From: Sporosarcina luteola
GTDB taxonomy: Bacteria; Bacillota; Bacilli; Bacillales_A; Planococcaceae
Length of the DNA stretch: 46,452 bases
Assembly (NCBI GenBank): GCA_014204635.1
Contig: JACHLS010000020.1
Span: 1-46,452 of the forward strand
Reading direction: 5' to 3'
In this document: positions 34,604 to 43,201 of the stretch, piece after piece
How the letters are laid out: every line of letters begins with the position of its first letter
Position numbering within the stretch: the first letter of the stretch is position 1
Program-made: the position numbers and the translations under genes
The notes under the pieces: generated by a model
What the model was told of the DNA's origin: nothing
The model's input: only the letters and a program-made list of their open reading frames with translations
Database searches by the model: none

Positions 34604-36427
34604 ATGCAAAAGGTCGGTTTTTTTCGTTCCATCCATACAAAGGTCGTCCTGATTTACATCATGCTCATCATCATTGCGATGGAAGTAATCGGGCTTTATT
34701 TTGCCCGGGAGCTGGAGCAGACGTTAAAGACAAACTTTACGACTTCCCTGGAGGATCGGATGAATCTAGTCGAATTCAGCGTGCGGGAAGAATTATTAAA
34801 AGATCGGTCTGCGGAGGATCCGACGCCTCAAAAGAGCCTCCGGACGGTCCTTTCAGGCTTTACCTCAGAAGATATCAACGAAATCCGGGTTATCAATGCC
34901 AAGTATCAGATTTTGGCGACATCCGTGCTTGAAAACCGTGGTTTAGAAGGGCAAAGCATGAAAGAGGATATCGTCCGAAAAGCAATGACGACCGAATCGG
35001 TTCAAGAATCGACCAATCTTGCGAAGACGAGAAACCGGGTTTTTGTGCAAGTGAAGCCGATCATGGATGGCAACGATGTGTTAGGAACACTGTATGTCGA
35101 GGCAAACATTGAAAAAGTGTACAAGCAGATCGATGAGATCAACCAGATTCTCGCGGGTGGTGTGGCTGTCTCCTTGACCATCACTGTCATTATCGGTATT
35201 TTCATCGCCCAGACCTTCACAAGGCCGATTTCCGATATGAGACGCCAGGCACAAGCGATGGCCAAGGGGAACTTCTCCAGGAAAGTTCATGTCTATGGCA
35301 ATGACGAAATGGGCCAGCTGGCCATTGCCTTCAATCATCTGACGAATCAGCTGCAAGAATCACAATCGACAACTGAGGGTGAGCAGCGCAAGCTTGCCTC
35401 CGTACTTGAGAATATGACGGACGGTGTTATTTCGACGGATCGAAAGGGTCGTATCAGCCTGATTAATGATTCTGCATTGATGATGCTGCGTGTAACCCGT
35501 GAGCTTGTCTTAAATCGGCCGATCACAAGTGTCCTCGGTCTAGAGCAGGACTATGCCTTTGAGGATTTGATCCAAATGAAGGAATCGATCGCACTCGATT
35601 TCAGTACAGAGGAACAGCCTTACATCCTACGGGCGACCTTCTCAGTTACTCAAAGGGAAACGGGCTTTGTTAACGGATTGATCGTTGTGCTCCATGACAA
35701 TACTGAGCAGGAAAAGATTGATATGGAACGTCGAGAATTCGTCTCAAACGTGTCCCACGAATTACGGACTCCGCTTACGACGATGCGCAGCTATTTGGAT
35801 GCCCTCGCGGACGGAGCATGGAAAAGTGAAGATATCGCCCCGAATTTCCTTCGCGTCACCCAAACGGAGACTGAGCGGATGATTCGGCTGGTCAATGACT
35901 TATTGAAACTGTCACGGATGGACAGCAAAGAATATGAACTGGATACGGAGTGGGTAGAGTTCAATCACTTCTTCAATTCAATTATTGAGCGTTTTGAATT
36001 CTCCAAGTCTCAAAATGTCCATTTTAAGCGCTTGTTGCCGAGAGAGGATCTGTTTGTCGAGATAGATACTGACAAGTTGACACAAGTTATCGATAATATC
36101 ATTTCTAACGCCTTGAAATATTCGCCTGATGGAGGAGACGTCCGTTTTGGCGTAACGACATCCGGTGATTTTATTAAAGTTATGATTTCAGATGACGGCA
36201 TGGGAATCCCAAAAGCGAATGTCAATCGGATTTTCGAGCGTTTCTATCGAGCAGATCGCGCCAGATCCCGTGCAATGGGCGGGACGGGTCTTGGGCTTGC
36301 GATTGCAAAGGAAATGATCAACGCACATGGCGGTGACATTTGGGCAGAAAGTGAAGAAGGCAAAGGAACAACGATCTTTTTCACATTACCTTACGAACAA
36401 CAACAAGAGGACGGTGAGTGGGGTTGA
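34604..36427 (+). CDS. walK: Cell-wall sensor histidine kinase WalK
   Basis: 607 aa. The first membrane helix (about 13-33), an extracytoplasmic Cache-type domain (about 35-180), the second helix (about 183-205), HAMP, a PAS domain (about 265-365), HisKA with phospho-acceptor H385 (VSHELRTPLTTM), and HATPase with N, G1 (DDGMGIP) and G2 (GGTGLGLAIAKEM) boxes. It senses wall status and lipid II-linked signals and acts on WalR. The stop region overlaps the walH start. Confidence 0.97.
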   Translation: MQKVGFFRSIHTKVVLIYIMLIIIAMEVIGLYFARELEQTLKTNFTTSLEDRMNLVEFSVREELLKDRSAEDPTPQKSLRTVLSGFTSEDINEIRVINAKYQILATSVLENRGLEGQSMKEDIVRKAMTTESVQESTNLAKTRNRVFVQVKPIMDGNDVLGTLYVEANIEKVYKQIDEINQILAGGVAVSLTITVIIGIFIAQTFTRPISDMRRQAQAMAKGNFSRKVHVYGNDEMGQLAIAFNHLTNQLQESQSTTEGEQRKLASVLENMTDGVISTDRKGRISLINDSALMMLRVTRELVLNRPITSVLGLEQDYAFEDLIQMKESIALDFSTEEQPYILRATFSVTQRETGFVNGLIVVLHDNTEQEKIDMERREFVSNVSHELRTPLTTMRSYLDALADGAWKSEDIAPNFLRVTQTETERMIRLVNDLLKLSRMDSKEYELDTEWVEFNHFFNSIIERFEFSKSQNVHFKRLLPREDLFVEIDTDKLTQVIDNIISNALKYSPDGGDVRFGVTTSGDFIKVMISDDGMGIPKANVNRIFERFYRADRARSRAMGGTGLGLAIAKEMINAHGGDIWAESEEGKGTTIFFTLPYEQQQEDGEWG

Positions 36428-37740
36428 AATATATAGAGCCGATCAAATCGATCGTCTTGTTGCTGCTCGTTTTATTGAGCATTGCGTTCACATTCTCCAT
36501 CTGGACGTATACGCCGAATTACGACCCGATAGAACCAACTGCCACCGTTGATACATCGATCGCGAAACAGCTGACAATACGGGAACTGGTCAAGCCGTAT
36601 AAAGTGCTCGTCCACTCGGAAACAGCATTGAAAGGGTCGATGGAAGAAAAAGAGATCGACGTATTTCTGAATGAAATGGCCCGTTGGCGAGTGACGGAGT
36701 TTGCCCCGGCTCCTCAAGTAATGGACCAGAAAAATTTCAATGAATTCCTTAGCCAGCCGAACCGCATGACGTTGTATTTTCAAGGTACGATTCCCGTGCC
36801 AAGCTATGATGCCATTTTGAACATTGAGGAACGGAATCTTCCGGAGGCCGCCTTTGATCGTTTGGTCGTAGAGTGGACGGCGGAAAACAGCTTTAAGATT
36901 CATTTCATCAATCATTCGACAGGAGATCATTATCAGGGAAAAGTCATATCGGACGACTTTAAGCGTTCTTTTAAGGTGATTGCAATGAACAGCAAGGAGT
37001 TGCCTGATTTTGAGAAAGTTGGTTTCAACGACAATCAGTATCTCGCCGTTCCGAGCCAACCGCTTTTGTTGAAGGAGAAGACATTCTTTCAACAGGAAGT
37101 GAGCCCGACACGTTTTCGTAATGCTTTATTTAATGATCCAAATGCGGTCCGGCGGAGTCCGGTCGATTCGAATCATGAGGAGTATGGAGACAATGTGGCT
37201 AAAATGATTGTAGATACGGAAAAGAAAACCTTGAATTTCGTCCACCCCGATGCTCAATATACAGAACCTATCGATCCATCTGAGCTATTCAAGGACGTAC
37301 TGGATTCTATCAATGAGCATGGAGGTTGGACAGATTCATACCGATATAGTTACATGAATTCTCGTTCGCATTATGTCAAATTCCAATTATTTATTGATGG
37401 ACTGCCTGTGCATAGTGATTCCTCGGAAATGACTGCTATTACGGTGAATTATGGGGTGAATCGGATTGAACAATATAGTCGGCCTTATTACACGCTGGAC
37501 GAGTTGCTGACAGAAGACGATGTTAAACTGCCCTCCGGTGTAGACATTGCGGAGACTATGAATCATGCGAATCCAACGGAATTAAAAAACGTGGTCGACC
37601 TCACATTAGGTTATTCTATGCGGCATGATACGGAACGCCAGCTCTATATCATAGAGCCGGGATGGTTTTATTTAACCAAGGGGAAATGGACCCGTTTTTC
37701 ACCTGAACAGTTCGGGGGTGAATCGATTGGATTGGAATAA
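36418..37740 (+). CDS. walH: WalK regulatory protein WalH (YycH)
   Basis: 440-aa membrane-anchored extracytoplasmic protein with one N-terminal helix (about 10-28) and a large YycH fold outside. With WalI it restrains (B. subtilis) or stimulates (S. aureus) WalK. The start is GTG at 36418, after AGAGG and overlapping walK; TTG at 36424 is an alternative. Its 3' end overlaps walI. Confidence 0.93.
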   Translation: MGLKYIEPIKSIVLLLLVLLSIAFTFSIWTYTPNYDPIEPTATVDTSIAKQLTIRELVKPYKVLVHSETALKGSMEEKEIDVFLNEMARWRVTEFAPAPQVMDQKNFNEFLSQPNRMTLYFQGTIPVPSYDAILNIEERNLPEAAFDRLVVEWTAENSFKIHFINHSTGDHYQGKVISDDFKRSFKVIAMNSKELPDFEKVGFNDNQYLAVPSQPLLLKEKTFFQQEVSPTRFRNALFNDPNAVRRSPVDSNHEEYGDNVAKMIVDTEKKTLNFVHPDAQYTEPIDPSELFKDVLDSINEHGGWTDSYRYSYMNSRSHYVKFQLFIDGLPVHSDSSEMTAITVNYGVNRIEQYSRPYYTLDELLTEDDVKLPSGVDIAETMNHANPTELKNVVDLTLGYSMRHDTERQLYIIEPGWFYLTKGKWTRFSPEQFGGESIGLE

Positions 37741-38557
37741 AACAAAAACAATTTTTATCGTGGTTTTTTCGATACTGAATATTTTTCTATACTCCCTCTA
37801 CTTTAAGCAACGATCGGATGCGGAAAATGTTACGTTAATCGGGAAAACATCAATCGAGGAAGTACTAAAGCAGGATAATATTACGTATGATGTCCCGCAA
37901 AACGTGAAAACCAAATCGTCCTATATCTCCGCTAAGATCACCACCTTCTCGAAGGACGAGCTAGATGGGCTGAAAGACCAAACAATCATTCTACTGGAGA
38001 ATGATACTATGATTCAATCTGCAATGACAGCCGACGTGGCGGTAAAAGACTCCAATAAACGGTATCAATTCGATCACTTTTTAGCCAATTATGTATATGG
38101 CGGCAATGAATATTCATTATGGGAAACCTATGAAACAGAGCAAAAGGCGGTGTTCTTCCAAGTGACAGGAGAGGAACCGATTTATTTCAGTCCTAATGCC
38201 ATGCTGACCGTCTATTGGGATGATGAAGGAAATATTACGGGTTATACACAGAAGATGCTGAAAAGCTTTTCGAATTATAATCATAAGGAATTGTTGACTC
38301 CAGTTGAAGCAGTCGGTTCTCTTGTAACAAGAGGGTATGTAAAACCCGATTCCAAAGTACGGGATGTAAAGCTCGGTTACTCGACACTGGTCCAATTACA
38401 GGAAACCCAAGTGTTTGCTCCAACATGGAATGTTCATGTAGAATTAAAGGATGGACAGGTGGAGGATCACTTTATTAACGCGATTGAAGGCAAAGTGATA
38501 GAGTTCCAGCTGGATCCGCCTCAGGAAACGGATGAGGAGGAAGTCGAAGAAGAGTAA
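37727..38557 (+). CDS. walI: WalK regulatory protein WalI (YycI)
   Basis: About 276 aa, with a single N-terminal membrane helix (within TIFIVVFSILNIFLYSLY) and an extracytoplasmic YycI domain similar to WalH, its partner in controlling WalK. The TTG at 37727 (DWNKTKTIFI) matches the family N-terminus and has GGGGGTG at good spacing; the frame is open from a GTG at 37718. The C-terminal tail is very acidic (ETDEEEVEEE). It overlaps the walH end. Confidence 0.93.
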   Translation: MDWNKTKTIFIVVFSILNIFLYSLYFKQRSDAENVTLIGKTSIEEVLKQDNITYDVPQNVKTKSSYISAKITTFSKDELDGLKDQTIILLENDTMIQSAMTADVAVKDSNKRYQFDHFLANYVYGGNEYSLWETYETEQKAVFFQVTGEEPIYFSPNAMLTVYWDDEGNITGYTQKMLKSFSNYNHKELLTPVEAVGSLVTRGYVKPDSKVRDVKLGYSTLVQLQETQVFAPTWNVHVELKDGQVEDHFINAIEGKVIEFQLDPPQETDEEEVEEE

Positions 38558-38569
38558 GGAGTTTTTGCA

Positions 38570-39358
38570 ATGCGTTTTAGTGTGCTCGCCAGCGGAAGTA
38601 CAGGCAATTCCATATATATTGAAACAGACGGTTATGCATTCCTTGTGGATGCAGGATTAAGTGCGAAGCGGATGGAACAGCAATTGGAGAGCATCGGACG
38701 TTCTATGAAGCAAGTGAATGGCATCTTTGTCACGCATGAGCATAGCGATCATATTAAAGGAATCGGTGTGCTGGCACGTCGGTATGGCATGCCCATTTAT
38801 GCAAACCGAAAAACGTGGACTGCGATGGATGGCTTGGTCGGAGAAATTCCGACAGAGCAACGATTTCATTTTGATATGGAAAGTGTCCAATCGTTCGGAA
38901 CGCTTGAGGTCCAATCCTTCGCGGTTTCTCACGACGCCGCAGATCCGATGTTCTACGTCTTTCACGAAGCAGACCGCAAGCTGGCGCTCATTACAGACAC
39001 GGGGTATGTGAGCGATCGGATGAAAGGCCATATCCAAGGGGCAGACGCTTTTGTATTCGAAAGTAACCACGATGTCAGCATGCTCCAGATGGGCCGTTAT
39101 CCATGGTCAGTGAAGCGCCGTATACTAAGCGATGTCGGCCATGTGTCCAATGAAGATGCGGCGGTTGCCATGAGCGAGGTTGTCGCGTTGAAGGAGACGA
39201 GGATTTACCTGTCTCACTTAAGCAAAGATAACAATATGAAAGACCTGGCACGAATGAGTGTATCGCAAACATTGCAAACTTGCGGCATCGTGACGGGCGA
39301 ACATGTACATCTATTTGATACGGACGCTGAAAAGCCGACGGAGCTCGTGACAGTGTAA
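38570..39358 (+). CDS. walJ: Metallo-beta-lactamase fold protein WalJ (YycJ)
   Basis: 262-aa hydrolase with the metal-binding motif THEHSDH (H56, H58, D60, H61) and later metal ligands (SHDAADP, DTGYVSD, LSHLS). Homologues act as 5'-to-3' exonucleases and have been linked to coordinating replication or mismatch repair with division. The ATG follows TAAGGAG. Last gene of the walRKHIJ run before a terminator. Confidence 0.94.
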   Translation: MRFSVLASGSTGNSIYIETDGYAFLVDAGLSAKRMEQQLESIGRSMKQVNGIFVTHEHSDHIKGIGVLARRYGMPIYANRKTWTAMDGLVGEIPTEQRFHFDMESVQSFGTLEVQSFAVSHDAADPMFYVFHEADRKLALITDTGYVSDRMKGHIQGADAFVFESNHDVSMLQMGRYPWSVKRRILSDVGHVSNEDAAVAMSEVVALKETRIYLSHLSKDNNMKDLARMSVSQTLQTCGIVTGEHVHLFDTDAEKPTELVTV

Positions 39359-39371
39359 GCACAATGAGGAA

Positions 39372-39420
39372 GAGCACTTTGACAGTAGGCAAAAGCGGCT
39401 GTCAGGGTGCTCTTTTCTTT
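39372..39420 (+). terminator. walRKHIJ terminator
   Basis: GAGCACTTTGACAG (from 39372) pairs with CTGTCAGGGTGCTC (to about 39412), followed by TTTTCTTT. It separates the wal operon from the protease gene. Confidence 0.8.
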
Positions 39421-39516
39421 GGTTGGAATTTCTGAACGTAAAATGACGACGGACGTTTTTGATTTGATCGAATAAGGGTAAAGTGAGTGTAACTGTCTAG
39501 AGAAAGGGAGAGGACT

Positions 39517-40767
39517 ATGGACGAATTCAATCAAGGACCTCGGGAAGAGGAAAAACCAATTCTGGAGGAAAGAAAAGAAGAGCCGTATCGCCATGCCCCA
39601 AAGCCAGCCAAACGGCGCGGGGGATTTTTCCCTGCCCTATTGGGTGCTATCGTCGGCGGGTTTCTAGTCTGGCTTCTAGTTTATATAACAACTGACAAGC
39701 AGGATCAGACGACTCTTGTGAAACAAGATGAAACGGGACAAAATAATTTGCAAAGCGAACGGGTATCCGTCGACATCAATACAGACATAACAGAGATAGT
39801 GGATGATGTGGCAGACGCGGTAGTCGGTATTACAAACCTGCAGACCGTACGGGACTTCTGGTCCGCTTCGGAGACCACTAGGGAAACAGGAACAGGTTCT
39901 GGAGTCATTTATAAAAAAGAAGGCGACAAAGCGTACATCGTCACAAACCATCATGTAGTGGCGGATTCACAAGGTCTCGAGATTACGTTCGATGATGGCA
40001 CAAAAGTGGATGGGAAGCTGATCGGAAGCGATGTTTGGACTGACTTGGCGGTTGTTGAAATTGATGCAAAACATGTGGAATCTGTCATTGAATTTGGCGA
40101 TTCCGATGCCCTGAAGCGTGGAGAGACCGTCATGGCAATCGGTAATCCGCTCGGTCTAGGGTTTGCCGGTTCTGTAACGGTCGGGGTAGTATCAGGTAAG
40201 GATCGCTCCATTCCTATTGATCTGGATGAAAACGGTACAATTGATTGGCAAGCAGATGTCCTGCAGACAGACGCAGCAATCAACCCAGGGAACTCAGGTG
40301 GTGCTCTCATTAACTTGGCCGGACAACTTGTCGGCATTAACTCAATGAAAATTACGCAAGAGACCGTGGAAGGAATCGGTTTAGCCATTCCAATCAACGT
40401 GGCGGTACCCATCATAGAAAACTTGGAAACAACGGGTACAGTAAACCGGCCGACCATGGGTGTCAGTCTATTGAATCTCCGTGACATTCCTTCGCAGCAG
40501 CAAAAGGAAGTACTCCGAATCCCGGCAGATGTCACTGATGGTGTCGTGGTAACAGAAGTATTCCGAAATACTCCAGCTCAAGCGGCAGGGGTTCAAAAAT
40601 ATGATGTCATTGTAGAGATGGACGGCAAAAAAATTGAAGACATGGTTGGTTTGCGCAAGCACCTGTATAATGAGAAACAAGTCGGCGATGCGATGCAGAT
40701 GAAGGTATACAGAAACGGCAAGTTAGTGGAAATTGAAATGGAATTGCGGGACGGGAATACCTTCTAA
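39517..40767 (+). CDS. htrC: HtrA-type S1C membrane serine protease with PDZ domain
   Basis: 416-aa quality-control protease. A charged cytoplasmic N-terminus, one membrane helix (about 37-57), then a trypsin-like domain with the triad H146 (NHHVV), D176 (TDLAVV) and S260 (GNSGGA), and a C-terminal PDZ domain (about 315-410, with GVVVTEVFRNTPAQAAG). It lies downstream of walJ as yyxA/htrC does in B. subtilis. The ATG follows AAAGGGAGAGG. The terminator at 39372-39420 suggests it also has its own promoter. Confidence 0.93.
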   Translation: MDEFNQGPREEEKPILEERKEEPYRHAPKPAKRRGGFFPALLGAIVGGFLVWLLVYITTDKQDQTTLVKQDETGQNNLQSERVSVDINTDITEIVDDVADAVVGITNLQTVRDFWSASETTRETGTGSGVIYKKEGDKAYIVTNHHVVADSQGLEITFDDGTKVDGKLIGSDVWTDLAVVEIDAKHVESVIEFGDSDALKRGETVMAIGNPLGLGFAGSVTVGVVSGKDRSIPIDLDENGTIDWQADVLQTDAAINPGNSGGALINLAGQLVGINSMKITQETVEGIGLAIPINVAVPIIENLETTGTVNRPTMGVSLLNLRDIPSQQQKEVLRIPADVTDGVVVTEVFRNTPAQAAGVQKYDVIVEMDGKKIEDMVGLRKHLYNEKQVGDAMQMKVYRNGKLVEIEMELRDGNTF

Positions 40768-40809
40768 TGTTACACTCATTACAAAAGGTGTAAAGAAAGC
40801 TTATCCACA

Positions 40810-40853
40810 GCAGGCAGGGTAGCGGAACATCGGCTACAACTGCCTGCTTTTTT
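40810..40853 (+). terminator. Terminator of the HtrA-type protease gene
   Basis: GCAGGCAG (40810-40817) pairs perfectly with CTGCCTGC (40840-40847), with an inner stem, followed by T residues to 40853. Confidence 0.88.
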
Positions 40854-40936
40854 ATCTGATTTTTAACAATGTGGATAGTTTGCTGTTTTTGTGCATAACT
40901 ATGTGTAAAATGAAGAAGAGCGAAAGGATGAGCCGA

Positions 40937-41101
40937 ATGAAAATGTATAGCTGTGAAATACATATAAATCAAGCACTAGACGTCTTCGTAGCCGAAGAGG
41001 AAACCTTTCCAATCATGGTAAAGGTGAAAGAAGAAGAAAAGTTATCCACAAAATGCGAGTATTGTGATACGCCCGCTTCATATCTTGTGGCGAACGAATA
41101 A
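40937..41101 (+). CDS. Small CxxH/CxxC protein
   Basis: 54-aa protein beginning MKMYSCEIHINQALDVFV, with a CxxH motif (CEIH) near the start and a CxxC motif (CEYC) near the end, which probably bind zinc together. This matches the CxxH/CxxC (BA_5709-like) family that precedes rlmH in Bacillales; its function is unknown. The AAAGG upstream suits the ATG at 40937 best. A perfect DnaA box lies within the gene. Confidence 0.8.
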   Translation: MKMYSCEIHINQALDVFVAEEETFPIMVKVKEEEKLSTKCEYCDTPASYLVANE

Positions 41102-41180
41102 TCGGGCACAAGATGTAGATAAGTTCTGTGGATATGTGCATAAGTGATGTTTATAACTTTTTGAAAAGGGTGGACAACCT

Positions 41181-41660
41181 GTGAATATTACAATTGTGTC
41201 AGTAGGAAAACTAAAAGAAAAATATTTAAAAATGGGAATCGATGAATATGCCAAACGCCTGGGTGCCTACGCCAAAATCGACCTCATCGAAGTGGCCGAC
41301 GAAAAAGCCCCCGAATCACTAAGCGATGCGGACATGGAAATCGTCAAGAAAAAGGAAGCCGATCGGATTCTGGCCAAAATCGGAGCAGACGCATATGTCA
41401 TTGCCCTTGCAATTGAAGGGAAAATGAAGACGAGTGAAGAGCTTGCTGCAGGACTCGGATCACTAATGACATATGGCCGAAGCAAAGTCGTGTTTGTCAT
41501 CGGCGGATCGCTTGGTTTACATAACGAGGTATTAAAACGCGCGGATGAATTGCTGTCATTTTCGAAAATGACCTTTCCGCATCAGTTGATGAAGCTGGTG
41601 TTGTTGGAACAGGTGTATCGGGGGTTTCGGATTATGCGGGGGGAACCGTATCATAAGTAA
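41181..41660 (+). CDS. rlmH: 23S rRNA pseudouridine-1915 N3-methyltransferase RlmH
   Basis: 159-aa SPOUT methyltransferase that methylates pseudouridine 1915 (E. coli numbering) in helix 69 of 23S rRNA. Knotted SAM-binding features are VFVIGGSLGLH and FPHQLMKLVLLEQVYRGFRIMRGEPYHK at the C-terminus. The start is GTG at 41181, after AAAAGGGTGG. The last 18 bases, including the stop codon, are duplicated at 43202-43219. In staphylococci this gene (orfX) is the insertion site of SCC elements. Confidence 0.97.
   Translation: MNITIVSVGKLKEKYLKMGIDEYAKRLGAYAKIDLIEVADEKAPESLSDADMEIVKKKEADRILAKIGADAYVIALAIEGKMKTSEELAAGLGSLMTYGRSKVVFVIGGSLGLHNEVLKRADELLSFSKMTFPHQLMKLVLLEQVYRGFRIMRGEPYHK
41643..41660 (+). 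repeat. att-like direct repeat, left copy (3' end of rlmH)
   Basis: GAACCGTATCATAAGTAA encodes the last RlmH residues and the stop codon. It resembles the staphylococcal SCC core, which contains a TATCATAA segment in the same codons. Confidence 0.8.
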
Positions 41661-41674
41661 GCACATAGTTTTAA

Positions 41675-41860
41675 GGGAAGCATCTAGGTAGACCACAATT
41701 AAATCTAAGCACATTAAATAAGGAACAAAGACAAAAGTTAGATAGCAACTATCCTAAATGGAAAAGAAAAGAGATAACAGGGGTTGAATTTATGACTTTG
41801 TTAAAGTTAAAAAAGAACTCATTTTATAAAATCATCGGAGAATATGAACAAACAATTTAG
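41675..41860 (+). pseudogene. C-terminal fragment of a small serine resolvase/invertase
   Basis: A frame with no upstream start encodes 61 residues from GKHLGRPQLNLSTLNKEQ through ITGVEFMTLLKLKKNSFYK to a TAG stop at 41858-41860. This is the GRP-type linker and C-terminal helix-turn-helix DNA-binding region of small serine recombinases (Tn3-resolvase/Pin-like). The catalytic N-terminal domain is missing; a stop codon at 41672-41674 and the att repeat lie where it should be. A hairpin with G-T pairs and T runs (about 41859-41890) probably was its terminator. The family call rests on recognised pattern, not on a search. Confidence 0.7.
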
Positions 41861-42102
41861 GCATCTTTCTAGGGGTGTCTTTTGCTTTTTCATTTAGTGG
41901 GAGTTTCCGGCAATTAATGGCTGTATGTTTACTAATCTTTTGAAACATTACTCAAAGAGAAAATCTTATAAGCTAATGTTTATACATATTTATAAAGATT
42001 TGATTACTGTATATATCTGATTTGTTAGTTGAAGAAGGATTTCTTTTTCTTATATAGAATATTTAATTTGTAAGGTTCTCAAAAATATTAAGGAGATGGT
42101 TA

Positions 42103-42948
42103 TTGTGTGTGGGATTTGTAAGTAAACATTTAGAAAGGGATTTATCTTTACCAAAACATCGTGATATTCTCTTGAAAAAAGCATTAAATGATTTAACATC
42201 AGATACTAATGTTTTGGCTATTTATCAAGCAGGTTCATTGGCTAGAGGAAACTTTGACAATTACTCTGATATTGATTTACATACTATTGTTACTCCTGAA
42301 AAGAGAGCCGATTTTATTAAAGACAAACGGCATAGGGCAAGCAAATGGGGAGATGTTTTATTTTACGAAGACTTTAATCCTTCTTCCCCCGTTTTAGTTA
42401 CCCATTATGATTCTTTTGTTAAAGTAGATAGCTGGTATCATTCACCTAAAGAAGTTGCACCTTCTATTTGGTTAAAAGGATATAAGGTTCTTTACGACCC
42501 AAATAACATTATTAGTATGGTCATAAAGGAATCATCATTTGAAGTGTATAAACCTTCATCGGACGAAGTTGAATTTTGGAGAGGAAAAATTCTTGCTTTT
42601 ATACACGAAACTTATCGTGCTGTTATGAGGGATGAAATATATTATGCGTTATCTAATTTAGATAGGGTACGATGGCTAGTCGTTTCTGGTTGGTATATGG
42701 AAACGGAATAACATTTAGATAGTCCTTACGGTGTTTGGTCAAAAATTGAGGGTAAAAGAAGCAAATTAAATCATTGGCAATTATCTCTTTTGGAACGTTG
42801 GGATTGCGGGCGTAATACTAATCAAATTATGAAAACAATGGTCAGTTTGGTTCCAGAAATTCTTAGACTGAACAAATACCTGAGTAAGCAGGTTAATATT
42901 GAAGAAAATGAAGACCATATCAAAAAAATAATAGAAATGGCTTACTAA
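42103..42948 (+). pseudogene. Nucleotidyltransferase-domain protein gene, broken by an in-frame stop
   Basis: The intact part (42103-42711, 202 aa) starts at TTG with AAGGAG seven bases upstream. It carries the nucleotidyltransferase signature GSLARGNFDNYSDIDLHTIV, with the two metal-binding aspartates of the DID motif. After TAA at 42709-42711 the same frame continues for 78 sense codons (HLDSPYGVWSKIEGKRSKLN to IIEMAY) and ends at 42946-42948. A single substitution in one codon, such as CAA to TAA, would explain this. The catalytic domain is whole, so a 202-aa product may still be made. Relatives include aminoglycoside and lincosamide nucleotidyltransferases, but the substrate cannot be told. 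Strongly AT-rich codon use suggests recent transfer. Confidence 0.75.
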
Positions 42949-42968
42949 TATGATGCAATTTTAATGTA

Positions 42969-42999
42969 AGGTGTGCTATATTTTGGTACACCTCTTTTT
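42969..42999 (+). terminator. Terminator after the nucleotidyltransferase gene
   Basis: AGGTGT (42969-42974) pairs with ACACCT (42988-42993), followed by CTTTTT. Its position 20 bp beyond the second stop (42948) supports the full-length reading of the gene. Confidence 0.7.
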
Positions 43000-43201
43000 C
43001 AACGATTTAGGCTTTTTTACATTCATAAAACATAGTGGGGGTACTTATTCACCAATTACATTGAATAATATTTTGAAATGTGTAATAGCACTTCCATTCC
43101 CACAAGTTGATTAAAAATATAAAACCCCCACAAATAGTGGGGACTAAATTGATATATATACCTTATTGTAAAATTAACTATGTTCTTTGGTGACATTCGC
43201 T

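Larger units (their letters stand above)
40801..41143. promoter_or_regulatory. DnaA-box cluster around the CxxH/CxxC gene and rlmH
   Basis: Perfect DnaA boxes TTATCCACA lie at 40801-40809 and 41042-41050. Near matches are TGTGGATAG (40870-40878), TGTGCATAA (40890-40898), and the tandem pair TGTGGATAT/TGTGCATAA (41127-41143). The tandem pair differs from the tandem boxes of the oriC unwinding region by one base in 19. No DnaA-trios lie next to it. It may titrate DnaA or regulate rlmH. Confidence 0.65.

Noticed and set aside
36472..37092. 206-codon open frame on the minus strand opposite walH
   Set aside because: Antisense shadow with no domain or ribosome-binding site.
41127..41143. A second replication origin at rlmH based on the tandem DnaA boxes
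   Set aside because: No DnaA-trios or AT-rich melting region adjoin the boxes, and the complete bipartite oriC is at dnaA.
43038..43103. Minus-strand short frame encoding STCGNGSAITHFKILFNVIGE, which looks faintly bacteriocin-like
   Set aside because: Only 21 codons after a stop, with no start codon or leader peptide; not supportable as a gene.
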